Source: JBDHWG01 sp046328505 (GTDB lineage: Bacteria; Chloroflexota; Anaerolineae; Epilineales; JAHCIE01). Taken from it: 64,000 nt of DNA. The stretch spans positions 124,001 through 188,000 of the forward strand of contig JAXLWL010000003.1 of assembly GCA_046328505.1 (NCBI GenBank), given 5' to 3'. Below, piece by piece: positions 39,367 through 47,791 of the stretch (positions within the stretch are counted from its first letter, which is position 1; the number at the start of each line of letters is the position of its first letter). The notes below the pieces were generated by a model. The model ran no database searches, had not been told where the DNA came from, and was given only the letters and a program-made list of their open reading frames with translations. Both the position numbers and the translations under genes were made by a program.

Positions 39367-40822
39367 TGCGTTCCCTTCGTTCAGTCGGCTCGGACGCGAG
39401 ACGCTCCCAGCGCGCGTGGAACGGCTCGGCGGCAGGCAGCGGGAAGTCGCGGTACCTCGTCCAGCCCTCGAGCACCGGCACCGGCGCGTCGGGGACCTGG
39501 TCGCCCTTCGCGAACGGCTTCAGCAGGGCACGCCCCCACGCCGCGAGGTTGTAGAGCGCCGGAGTCTGAGCGCCGAGGCGATACAGGGCGAAGATAGCGC
39601 GCTCGGTCCATGGCGCGCGGGGCCGCTGGCCATCCTCGCCCTCGGCCTCGATCCGCCGCAGCTCGACGAGCATGCGCGGCAGGTCAATCTCCACCGGGCA
39701 GGCGTCGCGGCACGCCCCGCACAGGCTCGAGGCGTGGGGCAATTCCTTGAAGCGGTCGAAATCGAATAGCAGCGGGCTGAGCACCGCGCCGATAGGGCCG
39801 GTGTAGACGCCGCCGTAGGCGTGGCCGCCGATCTCATGGTACACCGGGCAGGCATTGAGGCACGCCGCGCAGCGAATGCACAGCAGTGACTCGCGAAACG
39901 TCGTGCCGAGGATGCGGCTGCGCCCGTTGTCGAGGATGACCAGGTGGAACTCTTCCGGCCCATCGGCGTCGTCCGCGCGGCGTGGGCCGCTAACCGTGCT
40001 CACGTAGGAGGATATGAGCTGGCCGGTCGCCGAGCGCGTGAGCATCTTGAGCGTCGCCGCCCACTCCTCCCATGTCCCGATGACCTTCTCCGCGCCCATC
40101 ATGGCGATATGCACGCGAGGTAGGCCGGTCACGTAGCGCCCATTGCCCTCGTTGGTCACGATGCTGACGGTGCCCGTCTCGGCGATGGCGAAGTTGACGC
40201 CGGAGATGCCGACATCGGCGTCGAGAAAGCGTTGGCGGAGCTGCTCGCGGGCGATCTTCGTCAGTTCCGGGATACTGGCGTCGGGCGGCACCGGGCGCCC
40301 TAGCACGCGGCTGAAGAGCTCGGCAACCTCCGCCTTGGTCTTGTGGATGGCCGGGGCGATGATGTGGCTCGGCGTCTCGCCGGCGAGCTGGATAATCCAC
40401 TCGCCTAGGTCGGTCTCCACAACAGTGATACCCGCCGCTTCGAGGGCGTCATTGAGCGCGATTTCCTCGGTGAGCATCGACTTGGATTTGGTGACGACGT
40501 GGGCGTTCGCGGCGCGGCAGATATCAAGGACAATGGCGTTGGCCTCGGCCGCGTCCGCCGCCCAGTGGACGCGGCCGCCGTTCGCCTCGACGTTCTCCGC
40601 CAGGCGTTGCAGATACTCGTCCAGGTGATCCACGGCGCGGCGGCGGGCGGCGCGCGCGGTGTGCCGCGCCGTCTGGGTGTCGCCAAGCTCTTTCCAGGTC
40701 AGGATGCGCCCGAAGTAGAAACGCTGTGTCGCGCGCGCGAGCGCCTGGCCGAGGGAGGGTTTGGCGAGGGCCTCGCGGACGCGCGCGTCGAACGGCTGGC
40801 TGGGGTAGCCGTGCTCAGCCAT
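39359..40822 (-). CDS. lutB: LutB iron-sulfur LUD protein (lactate utilisation)
   Basis: The 487-residue protein is read from ATG 40822, which overlaps lutA by 8 bp; the longer frame to 40897 lies inside lutA and was rejected. The N-terminal LUD domain includes GVNFAIAETGTVSIVTNEGNGR. Next come two cluster-binding sites, CIRCAACLNACPVYH (4Fe-4S, CxxCxxCxxxCP) and LCGACRDACPVEIDLP. The C-terminal DUF3390-like tail contains PAAEPFHARW. It transfers electrons from lactate oxidation together with LutA and LutC. All clusters look intact. Confidence 0.94.
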   Translation of the reverse strand: MAEHGYPSQPFDARVREALAKPSLGQALARATQRFYFGRILTWKELGDTQTARHTARAARRRAVDHLDEYLQRLAENVEANGGRVHWAADAAEANAIVLDICRAANAHVVTKSKSMLTEEIALNDALEAAGITVVETDLGEWIIQLAGETPSHIIAPAIHKTKAEVAELFSRVLGRPVPPDASIPELTKIAREQLRQRFLDADVGISGVNFAIAETGTVSIVTNEGNGRYVTGLPRVHIAMMGAEKVIGTWEEWAATLKMLTRSATGQLISSYVSTVSGPRRADDADGPEEFHLVILDNGRSRILGTTFRESLLCIRCAACLNACPVYHEIGGHAYGGVYTGPIGAVLSPLLFDFDRFKELPHASSLCGACRDACPVEIDLPRMLVELRRIEAEGEDGQRPRAPWTERAIFALYRLGAQTPALYNLAAWGRALLKPFAKGDQVPDAPVPVLEGWTRYRDFPLPAAEPFHARWERLASEPTERRERNG

Positions 40823-41549
40823 GCCTCGCCTCGGCATTCGCCAGCACCGTTGCCAGGTGCACAACCTGGAACGGCAGGCCCATCTTGCGCAGCCCACCGC
40901 CGATGTTCATGATGCAGCCGGCGTCGGTGGTCACAACCGTTGGAGCGCCCGCCGCCGCGATGCGCGTTATCTTCTCCTGGAGCATTGCGCCGGAGATGTC
41001 GGGCATGCGCACGGCGAAGCTGCCGCCGAAGCCGCAGCACCAGTCGGAGTGGCTCATCTCGACAAGCTCCAGGCCGCGGACGTGGCCCAGCAGGCGGCGC
41101 GGCTGCTCGCGGACACCGAGGCTGCGCAGGGCATGGCAGGCATCATGGTAGCTCACGCGGCCCGGCCACGTGGCTCCGACGTCCTCGACGCCGAGCACAT
41201 CCACCAGGAACTCGCTCAGCTCGTACGTGCGCTCAGCGACGGCCGCAGCGCGGCGCTGCCAGCGCGGGTCGTGCTGGAACAGAGTGACGTATTCCTTGCG
41301 CACCATCGTCGCGCACGAACCGGCCGGCGTCACAATAGCCTCGCTGCCCTCGAACACTTCGATAAAGTGTCGGGCAAGGTCCTGGGTGTCGCGGTGGTAG
41401 CCACTGTTGAAGGCGGGCTGGCCGCAGCACGTCTGACCGCGCGGGAAAATCACGTCGACGCCCAGGCGGCGGAGGATACGAACAGTGTCCTCGCCTACCT
41501 GGGGGAAGAAGTTATCGGTCAGACACGAGATGAACAGGGCAACGCGCAT
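40815..41549 (-). CDS. lutA: LutA (Fe-S)-binding CCG-domain protein
   Basis: The 244-residue protein is read from ATG 41549 (MRVALFISCLTDNFFPQVGE). Two CCG (DUF224) motifs are visible: GQTCCGQPAFNSGY (about residue 40) and SDWCCGFGGSFAVRMPDIS (about 185), with HDACH between them. This is the glycolate oxidase/heterodisulfide reductase-type domain used by LutA. The start lies 4 bp after the stop of the alpha/beta-hydrolase-fold gene, so the four genes are one transcript. The longer frame begins inside that gene and was rejected. Confidence 0.94.
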   Translation of the reverse strand: MRVALFISCLTDNFFPQVGEDTVRILRRLGVDVIFPRGQTCCGQPAFNSGYHRDTQDLARHFIEVFEGSEAIVTPAGSCATMVRKEYVTLFQHDPRWQRRAAAVAERTYELSEFLVDVLGVEDVGATWPGRVSYHDACHALRSLGVREQPRRLLGHVRGLELVEMSHSDWCCGFGGSFAVRMPDISGAMLQEKITRIAAAGAPTVVTTDAGCIMNIGGGLRKMGLPFQVVHLATVLANAEARHG

Positions 41550-41553
41550 GACG

Positions 41554-42165
41554 CTACTGGAGCGGTTGCCGCTGGATGTCGAGGACGCCGCGCGTGCTGA
41601 TGCCGGCGTAGCCGCGGACGAGATGGAGGACGATGGTGGCTGCCAGGCGGCGTGCCTGGTCATCGTTCAGAGGCTCGCGGTAATCCTTCACGATCTCCGG
41701 CTGCGCGTTGACCAGGTTGTTGAGCAGCCGGTCGTCGGCCACCTGCATGTTCTGGCTGGCATTCTCCGGCTCGAGGAGCAAGGTCGGGGTCTTTAGGCCC
41801 TGCACCTGCTGCCAGGGCAGCGCATCATTCAGGCTGCGCGCGCCGGCGAACGGCGCCAACACCGTGAGCGACGTGATGCGGTCGGGCTGGGCAAGAGCGG
41901 CGCGAATGGCCGCGCGAGCGCCGTCGGCGTGGCCGACGAGATGCAGCTTCTTCATCTTCATGCCGTCGGCGAAGGTGAACACGTTCTCGGCCAGGCGCTG
42001 CTCGCTGTCGGGCCACGTCAGCGCGACGCTGTAGTAGTCCCAGGGCATGAGCTTCGCTACTTTGTGCCAGAAGTCGTCGGCGCGTGACAGGAACAGGACG
42101 GGGACGGGGCCGGTGTAGAACTGGGCGTAGCTCACGCCACGGCCTTCATGGTAAATGCTTGGCAT
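41554..42165 (-). CDS. Alpha/beta-hydrolase-fold protein lacking the catalytic serine
   Basis: The 203-residue protein has the layout of a short alpha/beta hydrolase: VPVLFLSRADDFWHKVAKLM near the oxyanion strand, a nucleophile-elbow-like block KLHLVGHADGARAAIRAAL, then ITSLTVLAPFAGARS and TPTLLLEPENA. In the G-x-Nu-x-G elbow the nucleophile position is Ala (G-H-A-D-G), where an active enzyme has Ser, Cys or Asp. It may therefore be non-catalytic, unless the adjacent Asp acts. It is the first gene of the lut transcript, with a GGAGGAGG site 4-5 nt from ATG 42165. A role in lactate or lactone metabolism is suggested only by context. Confidence 0.6.
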   Translation of the reverse strand: MPSIYHEGRGVSYAQFYTGPVPVLFLSRADDFWHKVAKLMPWDYYSVALTWPDSEQRLAENVFTFADGMKMKKLHLVGHADGARAAIRAALAQPDRITSLTVLAPFAGARSLNDALPWQQVQGLKTPTLLLEPENASQNMQVADDRLLNNLVNAQPEIVKDYREPLNDDQARRLAATIVLHLVRGYAGISTRGVLDIQRQPLQ

Positions 42166-42201
42166 AGCGCCTCCTCCAGCAACTTTGCGGGCTTAATGTC
42201 A

Positions 42202-42390
42202 TCATTTGATAACGGGTATACCGAGGTCTTTGCATATCTTCCGGGCGAGATCGTCGCTGATCTCCGTATGTCGTGGCACTGCTGACCTCTTGTTGAGATC
42301 AGGGTTGTGCCACCACGAGTGCCGCGCGCCCTCCCGCAGCAACTCACAGCCATGATTTTGAAGGTAGCGCAGAAATTCTCTACGCTTCAT
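42202..42390 (-). CDS. hicA: HicA-family mRNA interferase toxin
   Basis: The 62-residue protein begins MKRREFLRYLQNHGCELLREGARHSWW, with the catalytic His in the dsRBD-like fold, and ends VPRHTEISDDLARKICKDLGIP. These are the conserved blocks of HicA (YcfA-like). It cleaves mRNA when free of HicB. ATG 42390 overlaps the hicB stop as ATGA, so toxin is translated only with antitoxin. Here hicB precedes hicA, the less usual order. The gene lies 36 bp upstream of the alpha/beta-hydrolase gene. Confidence 0.92.
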   Translation of the reverse strand: MKRREFLRYLQNHGCELLREGARHSWWHNPDLNKRSAVPRHTEISDDLARKICKDLGIPVIK

Positions 42391-42599
42391 ACCGCGATGC
42401 GTTCTTCTTGATAGTCCTGTCCGGCGGCTTGGCGGGCTTCTTGCCTGTTGAACTCGAGTGCTTCCTGGAGCGTCACGCGCAGGCTTTCGATCAGTTCCTC
42501 GCGAGAGTTCTCCTGGCAGTTGACCCCCGGCACTTCCTCGATCCAGCCAATCCACCAGCCATTGTCCTGCTTGATCACCGCCGTGTAGTTGTTCTCCAT
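42387..42599 (-). CDS. hicB: HicB-family antitoxin
   Basis: The 70-residue protein begins MENNYTAVIKQDNGWWIGWIEEVPGVNCQENSREELIESLRVTLQEALEFN, the degraded RNase H-like HicB domain. It has no room for a C-terminal ribbon-helix-helix or HTH, so DNA binding is uncertain. ATG 42599 is preferred to a TTG at 42602 and follows GGAGG by 7 nt. It neutralises HicA by direct contact in the family. Confidence 0.9.
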   Translation of the reverse strand: MENNYTAVIKQDNGWWIGWIEEVPGVNCQENSREELIESLRVTLQEALEFNRQEARQAAGQDYQEERIAV

Positions 42600-42638
42600 C
42601 AAGAGCCTCCGTACCGCTCCAACTGACTCAGGGGCTCG

Positions 42639-43436
42639 TTAGGCGAAGAGTCTCTGCGCCAGGAAATCGCGCTGGCGTACGAACGACGCCGGGTCGGTCT
42701 GAGGCGCTTCGAGGAACAATGGGCCGCCGTAACGCGTCACGTTGACCGCCGCCAGGATCGCCGCCCAATCGAGCGTACCCTCGCCGACGGGCAAGTGGCG
42801 GTGGCCGGGCGCGAAGTCGTTAACGTGGACGTTGGTCAGCCCGTCACCCATCGCCGCCACAACGGCCAAGGGATCGACGCCGGCTTCGCACGCCTGAAAC
42901 GGGTCAAAGGTGAAGCCCACCGGCAGCCCGGCTTGCTGCACCTTCGCGATCTCGGCCGGCCCACGCATCCAGCAATGGCTCACATTCTCGATGCTGAGCA
43001 CGACGCCGCTATCCGCGGCGCGTTCGCCCAACTTCGCCGCCACGTCGAAGAACTCCGAGATTGTGACCGTCTCGGCCTCCGACGTCCGCAAGCCGTGCCA
43101 ATCGATGCACATCGCCCCCAGGCTCGCCGCCATGTGGACGACTTCGGCGAACAGCGATACCGCCTCTTCGCGTTGGCGGCGGTACGGCGCCCAGAACCCA
43201 TAGTGGCGCGAGTGTACGTGAATGGCGTGTACCCGCACACCGAGATCGGCGGAGCGCGCCTGAAGCTCGGCCAGGAACCGAGGATGGTACTCCCCGACCG
43301 TTTGCAGGAACACTTCGACGACGCCGAAGCCCGCGTCGGCCGCGACGCGCAGCCCATCCTCAGTCACAGTATGGGGATAGAGAGCTGCGGTCGAGAGGCC
43401 GATCGCTCCGCCTGGGTAGTGGCGTCCGATGTTCAA
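42639..43436 (-). CDS. Sugar phosphate isomerase/epimerase-like TIM-barrel protein
   Basis: About 265 residues are read from a TTG at 43436, chosen because GGAGA lies 7-8 nt upstream and it overlaps the preceding methyltransferase stop as TTGA; the frame is open to 43472. The fold is that of the xylose isomerase/AP endonuclease-2 superfamily (COG1082): IGLSTAALYP, VHAIHVHSRHYG, LGAMCIDWHGLRT, VVLSIENVSHCWMRGPAE, GFTFDPFQA, NVHVNDFAPGHRHLPVGEGTLDW, and a final PLFLEAPQ. Metal-binding Glu, Asp, His and Glu residues are present in these blocks. The substrate is unknown. It is coupled to the SAM methyltransferase gene. Confidence 0.82.
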   Translation of the reverse strand: MNIGRHYPGGAIGLSTAALYPHTVTEDGLRVAADAGFGVVEVFLQTVGEYHPRFLAELQARSADLGVRVHAIHVHSRHYGFWAPYRRQREEAVSLFAEVVHMAASLGAMCIDWHGLRTSEAETVTISEFFDVAAKLGERAADSGVVLSIENVSHCWMRGPAEIAKVQQAGLPVGFTFDPFQACEAGVDPLAVVAAMGDGLTNVHVNDFAPGHRHLPVGEGTLDWAAILAAVNVTRYGGPLFLEAPQTDPASFVRQRDFLAQRLFA

Positions 43437-44209
43437 CCAGACTTCTCCGCGCGCGGGCGTCGGGCGACGCAAAAGACTCGCGTCGACTCGCCGTCGTCAT
43501 CTTCTAGCGCGTCGGCGATCTCCCAATCCGTGAACCACGTGAGCTCCGTGAACCCGACGCGCGTCGCCCAGCGGTCCACGGCTTCGGGTGGGTAGCCGCG
43601 CTGATAATGGGTCTCGCGGATTCGCTCAAACGCGCCATCCGGGCGGCGCACGAACGCCGTCACCGTCAGCGTTCCCACCTGAGTATCGGGGTTGTACTCG
43701 TTCTCGTGCGCCTCGAACACGTCGTCGGTGTTCTGCAGGATGTATGCCTCGTCCGCGTAAAACGTCTCGACGGCCGAGGCCGTGAGAAGGTCGAAGATCG
43801 CCAGGCCCCCCGGCCGCAGTGAACGGTACATCGCGGTCAGCGCCTTGCGCACGTCCACCGGCGTCAACATGTAGTTGAGGCTGTCGCCAAAGCAGAGCGC
43901 CAGGTCGAAGGATTCACGGTACGGGAGGGCGCGCATGTCGGCGACCTCGAATGTCGCGGAGACGCCTTCGGCCACGGCCTTCTCACGCGCGATGGCGATC
44001 ATGGCCGGCGCCAGGTCGGCGGCTGTAACGCCGTATCCACGCTGCGCCAGGCCGACCGCCAGGTCACCCACGCCACACGCTACATCCAGCACCGCTCGCG
44101 GCGACTCACCCATCCGCTCAAGGAGGGTGGGCAGGAAGGTTGCCAGGCGCGCATTGTACTCGCGGTGGCCCTGCGAAGCCGCGAAGACCTCGGCGTAACG
44201 CTCGTACAT
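43433..44209 (-). CDS. Class I SAM-dependent methyltransferase
   Basis: The 258-residue protein has motif I AVLDVACGVGDLAVGLAQRG (about 39-58), motif II VTAADLAPAMIAIAR, ADMRALPYRESFDLALCFGDSLNYML and post-motif III LRPGGLAIFDLLT. The C-terminal half (NEYNPDTQVGTLTVTAFVRRPDG.FERIRETHYQRGYP) matches a common small-molecule methyltransferase subfamily whose substrates are unknown. It is cytoplasmic. The gene overlaps the downstream isomerase gene by 4 bp and follows the TlpA gene after 34 bp on the same strand. Confidence 0.88.
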   Translation of the reverse strand: MYERYAEVFAASQGHREYNARLATFLPTLLERMGESPRAVLDVACGVGDLAVGLAQRGYGVTAADLAPAMIAIAREKAVAEGVSATFEVADMRALPYRESFDLALCFGDSLNYMLTPVDVRKALTAMYRSLRPGGLAIFDLLTASAVETFYADEAYILQNTDDVFEAHENEYNPDTQVGTLTVTAFVRRPDGAFERIRETHYQRGYPPEAVDRWATRVGFTELTWFTDWEIADALEDDDGESTRVFCVARRPRAEKSG

Positions 44210-44243
44210 GAACTCAATCGCTCGCCACGTATCGGCGCCGCGC

Positions 44244-45173
44244 CTACTCGAACAACTTAGACAGGTGGCGGTCGAGGGTGAACTGGGTCAGCGAGCCGAC
44301 CTGCCAGCTCTTCACCACCCCGTCCGGGTCGACGAAGTACGTCGTCGGGTACGCCCGCACGCGGTACGATTGGCCGATCTGTCCGGTCGAATCGAGCACC
44401 ACCGTGAACGGGAACTTCTTGTTCTGAATCCACGGCTGGACAACGCTGGCCGGCTCCATCTGATCCACGGCCAGGACGACCAGCCCCTTGTCCTGGTTCT
44501 GCTCCACCGCCTTGGACAGCAGCGGCATCTCAACCTGGCAGGGCCCGCACCAGGTCGCCCAGAAGTTCACGATAACGGGCCGCCCGCGAAAGTCGCTGAG
44601 GCGCACTTCCTGGCCGTCCACGGTCTTCAACGTGAAATCGAGCGCCGGCGAGCCGTTGGCCGGGGTAGCGCTCCCAGTCGTCGGGTTGCCACTCGGCGCA
44701 GCCGCACCACCCGTCGCCGGGCTTTCACCAGGCGCGGCCGAGGGCGACGGCTCGATCTCCGAGGAAGGCCGCTGCGGCTGAGTCTGGCGCGGCGGCGCGG
44801 CAGGTAGCCCCGAACGGCGGAACGGCCCATTGGGCGCGAGGAAAGCGGCGCTCGTCCCGAGGACGCCACTGCACATGCAGCACAGGAGCAACACGGCGCA
44901 GCCGCCGATGACCCACCACAGCCAGGTCCGCCGCGGTGGCGGCGCGCCGGCGCCCTGGACGGGCGGCGATGTTGGCGGCAGCGGCTGAACGGGCGGCGGC
45001 TCGACCGGCGGCAAAGGAGTTTGCGCCGGTTCAACAGGCGGTGGGGCCGCCGGCGGCTCACCCGGCTGGAGCGGCATCTCACCTACCGTGGCAGGCTCGA
45101 CGACATCGCCTGAGCCTGGTGTCTCTTGAATGGGCTCCGTCGACTCGTCTGGGCGCGGCTCGGGATCAATCAT
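44244..45173 (-). CDS. TlpA/ResA-like membrane-anchored thioredoxin
   Basis: The 309-residue protein has an unusual N-terminal Pro/Glu-rich cytosolic tail (about 1-85, with many PPVEP repeats). One membrane span (about 87-112; WVIGGCAVLLLCCMCSGVLG) follows, then a Pro/Ser linker. The extracytoplasmic thioredoxin domain starts at LDFTLKTVDGQEVRLSDFRGRPVIVNFWATWCGPC, with CxxC active site WCGPC and cis-Pro loop RAYPTTYFVDPDG. TlpA/ResA proteins reduce disulfides in apocytochromes or cuproproteins outside the membrane, which fits the copper proteins of this window (inference). ATG 45173 overlaps the small upstream gene as ATGA. Confidence 0.88.
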   Translation of the reverse strand: MIDPEPRPDESTEPIQETPGSGDVVEPATVGEMPLQPGEPPAAPPPVEPAQTPLPPVEPPPVQPLPPTSPPVQGAGAPPPRRTWLWWVIGGCAVLLLCCMCSGVLGTSAAFLAPNGPFRRSGLPAAPPRQTQPQRPSSEIEPSPSAAPGESPATGGAAAPSGNPTTGSATPANGSPALDFTLKTVDGQEVRLSDFRGRPVIVNFWATWCGPCQVEMPLLSKAVEQNQDKGLVVLAVDQMEPASVVQPWIQNKKFPFTVVLDSTGQIGQSYRVRAYPTTYFVDPDGVVKSWQVGSLTQFTLDRHLSKLFE

Positions 45174-45439
45174 CGGTTACTCCTTAGGGAGCTGGCGGTG
45201 ATGGCAATAATCATACCGCTGACGGCGATGCCTACGAGGAGAAGAACGGCAGCGCAGCCCTTGCCACCAGGCGGCGCTCCGACGCTTTCTGTCGGCGCAT
45301 GGGGCGCATGCCCCTCCGGAACGAAGTCTTCCAGCGGCATACCGCCGATCAAGACGGGTTCCTCGATCATGTCCTCGTGCAGATCGTCGCCGTCACTCGG
45401 AGCGCCCTGCGAGGGCTCGCCTGATCTAGGGTCTATCAT
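45170..45439 (-). CDS. Small single-span membrane protein coupled to the thioredoxin gene
   Basis: The 89-residue protein is read from ATG 45439 (AGGAGA upstream). A hydrophilic acidic N-half (DDLHEDMIEEPVLIGGMPLEDFVPEG) is followed by a C-terminal span GCAAVLLLVGIAVSGMIIAITA and a short basic tail. The family is not recognised. Its N-terminus MIDPRSGEPSQ resembles that of the following TlpA protein (MIDPEPRPDES), and both place acidic, Pro-rich segments before one membrane span. The ATGA overlap suggests the two products are made in fixed ratio. Confidence 0.6.
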   Translation of the reverse strand: MIDPRSGEPSQGAPSDGDDLHEDMIEEPVLIGGMPLEDFVPEGHAPHAPTESVGAPPGGKGCAAVLLLVGIAVSGMIIAITASSLRSNR

Positions 45440-45646
45440 AACGTTCTCCTGGATGATGAGCATGAGAGCGATGGGTGTCAGTATAGTCGAAAGTGCCGGG
45501 ACTCGCAAACGTACTCGCGACCCTATTTTGAAGATTGGTTTCGGGCAATTCGCGTTACGTTCCTATAATATGTGAGGAACCAGTTGTCCGATCAAACCTT
45601 ACCGGTGTAGGCCCCTTGGGGTCCGCCGTTGCTGCGAGGAGATCGT

Positions 45647-47083
45647 ATGCGCCACACAAAAATCGTCGCTACCCTCGGTCCCGCCACCGACAATCTTGAT
45701 ACGCTTCGCGCATTAGTGCATGCAGGCGTGAACGTTGTGCGGCTCAATATGTCTCATGGAGATCACGACGAGCACGCGGCGCGCATCGCGCGAATCCGCC
45801 ACGTAGCCGCCGAGATGGGGCAGGTAATCGCCCTGCTCGCCGACCTACAAGGCCCCAAGCTCCGTATTGGCGAACTGGCCGGCGGTGAGGCCGAGCTTAA
45901 GCCAGGCGCGACGTTCACGCTGACTACTGAGCCGATAATGGGCGATGCCTCGCAAGCGACGGCGCCCTACCCCGAGCTTGCCCGGGACGCCAAACGGGGC
46001 GATCGCATCTTGCTCGCCGACGGTAACATGGAGCTGGCCGTCATCGCCACGACGCCAACCGCTGTCGTGACCAGGGTCGTGCACGGCGGCACCCTCCGCT
46101 CACACCAGGGCGTCAACCTACCCGGCGTCGAGACCAGCCTGAGCTCCCTGACAGCCAAAGATCGCCGTGACCTGGAATTCGTGACTGAGCAGAACGTAGA
46201 CTACATTGCGCTCTCGTTTGTCCGCCACCAGCGCGACATCCAGGAGCTTCGCTACGCGCAGCTCGAGCTGGGGGCACGCATTCCGATTATCGCCAAGATC
46301 GAGAAGGTCGAAGCCCTGGAGCACATCGATGCTATCGTTGGGGCCGCCGACGGCATCATGGTAGCGCGCGGAGACCTGGGCGTCGAAGCGCCGCCCGAGC
46401 GCGTGCCCATCATCCAGAAAATGCTCATCCAGAAGACCCGACTGGCCGCGAAGCCCGTCATTACGGCGACCCAGATGCTGGAGTCGATGATTCACAGCCC
46501 GCGTCCTACGCGCGCTGAGGCCAGTGACGTGGCGAATGCTATCCTCGACGGGACCGACGCGATCATGCTCTCGGGCGAGACGGCCATCGGACAGTTCCCG
46601 GTCGAGGCAGTGGAGATGATGAGCCGCATCGCGCGGGTCACCGAGCCAACGCTCCACTGGGAGCAGTTCGTCCCGCAGCAGTGGCGCGGTGGCAACAACA
46701 TATCCATCACCGACGCGATTTCCCTCGCCAGCATCGACATTGCCGCCGAGCTGCACGCGTCGGCCATCCTCGCCCCCACGGCCAGTGGCATGACGGCCCG
46801 CGCCGTCGCCCGCTGGCGGCCACCGATGATGGTCATTGCGGCCTCTCACGATGAGGCGGTTGCGCGGCGGCTGGCGCTCGTCCGCGGCGTTATCCCCATC
46901 GTCATCGGGTGGTGTGACACCAGCGACGACATCGTGGCCCGCACCATCAGCGGCGCGTGTGCCGCCGGCCACATTCACGATGGGGAAAGCATCGTCGTGA
47001 CTTCGGGCATGCCGGTCGGCATCCCCGGACGCACGAACTCGCTCCAGGTTCAGATCGTGGGGGAACAGAAACGGGACCCGTGA
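45647..47083 (+). CDS. pyk: Pyruvate kinase
   Basis: The 478-residue enzyme converts phosphoenolpyruvate and ADP to pyruvate and ATP. It starts MRHTKIVATLGPATDNLDTLRALV.AGVNVVRLNMSHG. The family signature is IIAKIEKVEALEHIDAIV, followed by GIMVARGDLGVEAP and PVITATQMLESMIHSPRPTRAEASDVANAILDGTDAIMLSGETAIG. The C-terminal allosteric domain is present, without the extra phosphohistidine domain of some Bacillus enzymes. ATG 45647 follows GAGGAGATCGT; the upstream in-frame start at 45629 lacks spacing. TATAAT at 45564-45569 is a probable -10 box. The stop codon sits in a terminator-like hairpin. Confidence 0.96.
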   Translation: MRHTKIVATLGPATDNLDTLRALVHAGVNVVRLNMSHGDHDEHAARIARIRHVAAEMGQVIALLADLQGPKLRIGELAGGEAELKPGATFTLTTEPIMGDASQATAPYPELARDAKRGDRILLADGNMELAVIATTPTAVVTRVVHGGTLRSHQGVNLPGVETSLSSLTAKDRRDLEFVTEQNVDYIALSFVRHQRDIQELRYAQLELGARIPIIAKIEKVEALEHIDAIVGAADGIMVARGDLGVEAPPERVPIIQKMLIQKTRLAAKPVITATQMLESMIHSPRPTRAEASDVANAILDGTDAIMLSGETAIGQFPVEAVEMMSRIARVTEPTLHWEQFVPQQWRGGNNISITDAISLASIDIAAELHASAILAPTASGMTARAVARWRPPMMVIAASHDEAVARRLALVRGVIPIVIGWCDTSDDIVARTISGACAAGHIHDGESIVVTSGMPVGIPGRTNSLQVQIVGEQKRDP

Positions 47084-47092
47084 GGGTCCCGT
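47071..47092 (-). terminator. Hairpin overlapping the pyk stop codon
   Basis: ACGGGACCC (47071-47079) pairs perfectly with GGGTCCCGT (47084-47092), and the 4-nt loop plus its edge holds the pyk TGA. On the minus strand the stem is followed by TTTCTGTT, so it is best read as terminator of the zinc-ribbon gene that ends at 47100. Confidence 0.55.
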
Positions 47093-47099
47093 GGGGGGG

Positions 47100-47621
47100 T
47101 TAGCCGGTTGGCGCTGCGTCGGGCGGCGCGGCGCTTGCCTGGGGCGTCACCCGCTTGGTGGCCGTCTCCGACATATGGCCGCAGTACGGGCACACATCCC
47201 AGTCCAGGGCGAGCAAGCGGCTGCACTCCGGGCAGGGCTTGCGCAGCGGGGTGTAACACGTCGGACAGAGGATGTAATCCTTCTCCACGCGGCTGTGGCA
47301 CTTAGGACACGTCACGCGCTCTTCGAGCGCCTGCAGCAGCGCTTCCTCTTCCAGCGCCCGGTCGTACTGCTCGGCGAGCGACTGCTTCGGGCGCATCAGC
47401 AGGTACATCAGGAGACCGAGCACCGGAACGAAGGTCACGAGCGCCACCGCCAGAATGATGAGCAGCCAGTCGCGGCTGCGGCTGCGAATGTCCTGGTAAG
47501 TCCAGACGATAATTGCCAGCCACAGCGCCGTCAGAACGACGCCCATGCAGAGACCGGCTAACTGCAAGAAAGCGCTGATGCGCTCGAGTATTCCTTGAAT
47601 ATCGATATCTATCTGAGGCAT
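47100..47621 (-). CDS. Double zinc-ribbon membrane protein
   Basis: The 173-residue protein starts at ATG 47621 (a GTG at 47627 is possible). Two N-terminal spans (about 15-40 and 50-75) come first: LAGLCMGVVLTALWLAIIVWTY and WLLIILAVALVTFVPVLGLLMYLLM. A helix EQYDRALEEEALLQALEE follows, and then a cytosolic double zinc ribbon with four CxxC knuckles (CPKC, CPTC, CPEC, CPYC). This is the DZR-type module seen in many uncharacterised membrane proteins. Function is unknown. Confidence 0.8.
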   Translation of the reverse strand: MPQIDIDIQGILERISAFLQLAGLCMGVVLTALWLAIIVWTYQDIRSRSRDWLLIILAVALVTFVPVLGLLMYLLMRPKQSLAEQYDRALEEEALLQALEERVTCPKCHSRVEKDYILCPTCYTPLRKPCPECSRLLALDWDVCPYCGHMSETATKRVTPQASAAPPDAAPTG

Positions 47622-47791
47622 TCCCACGTCCTTCGATTATAGATACCGGCATTATACCCGCGCCCGTTGCGTCCTGCAAACATCGCGCCGACTCGGCCGC
47701 AGCCAGGCCGCCCTCCCTTCCGCTTGACTCCAGCCCGAATCTCGCCCACAATAGCGCCTTCCCCAGGAATGACATCCCCGAAGGAGACGCT

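Noticed and set aside
42202..42599. Defence island around HicBA and lut genes
   Set aside because: No restriction, CBASS, retron or other defence genes are adjacent; neighbours are metabolic.
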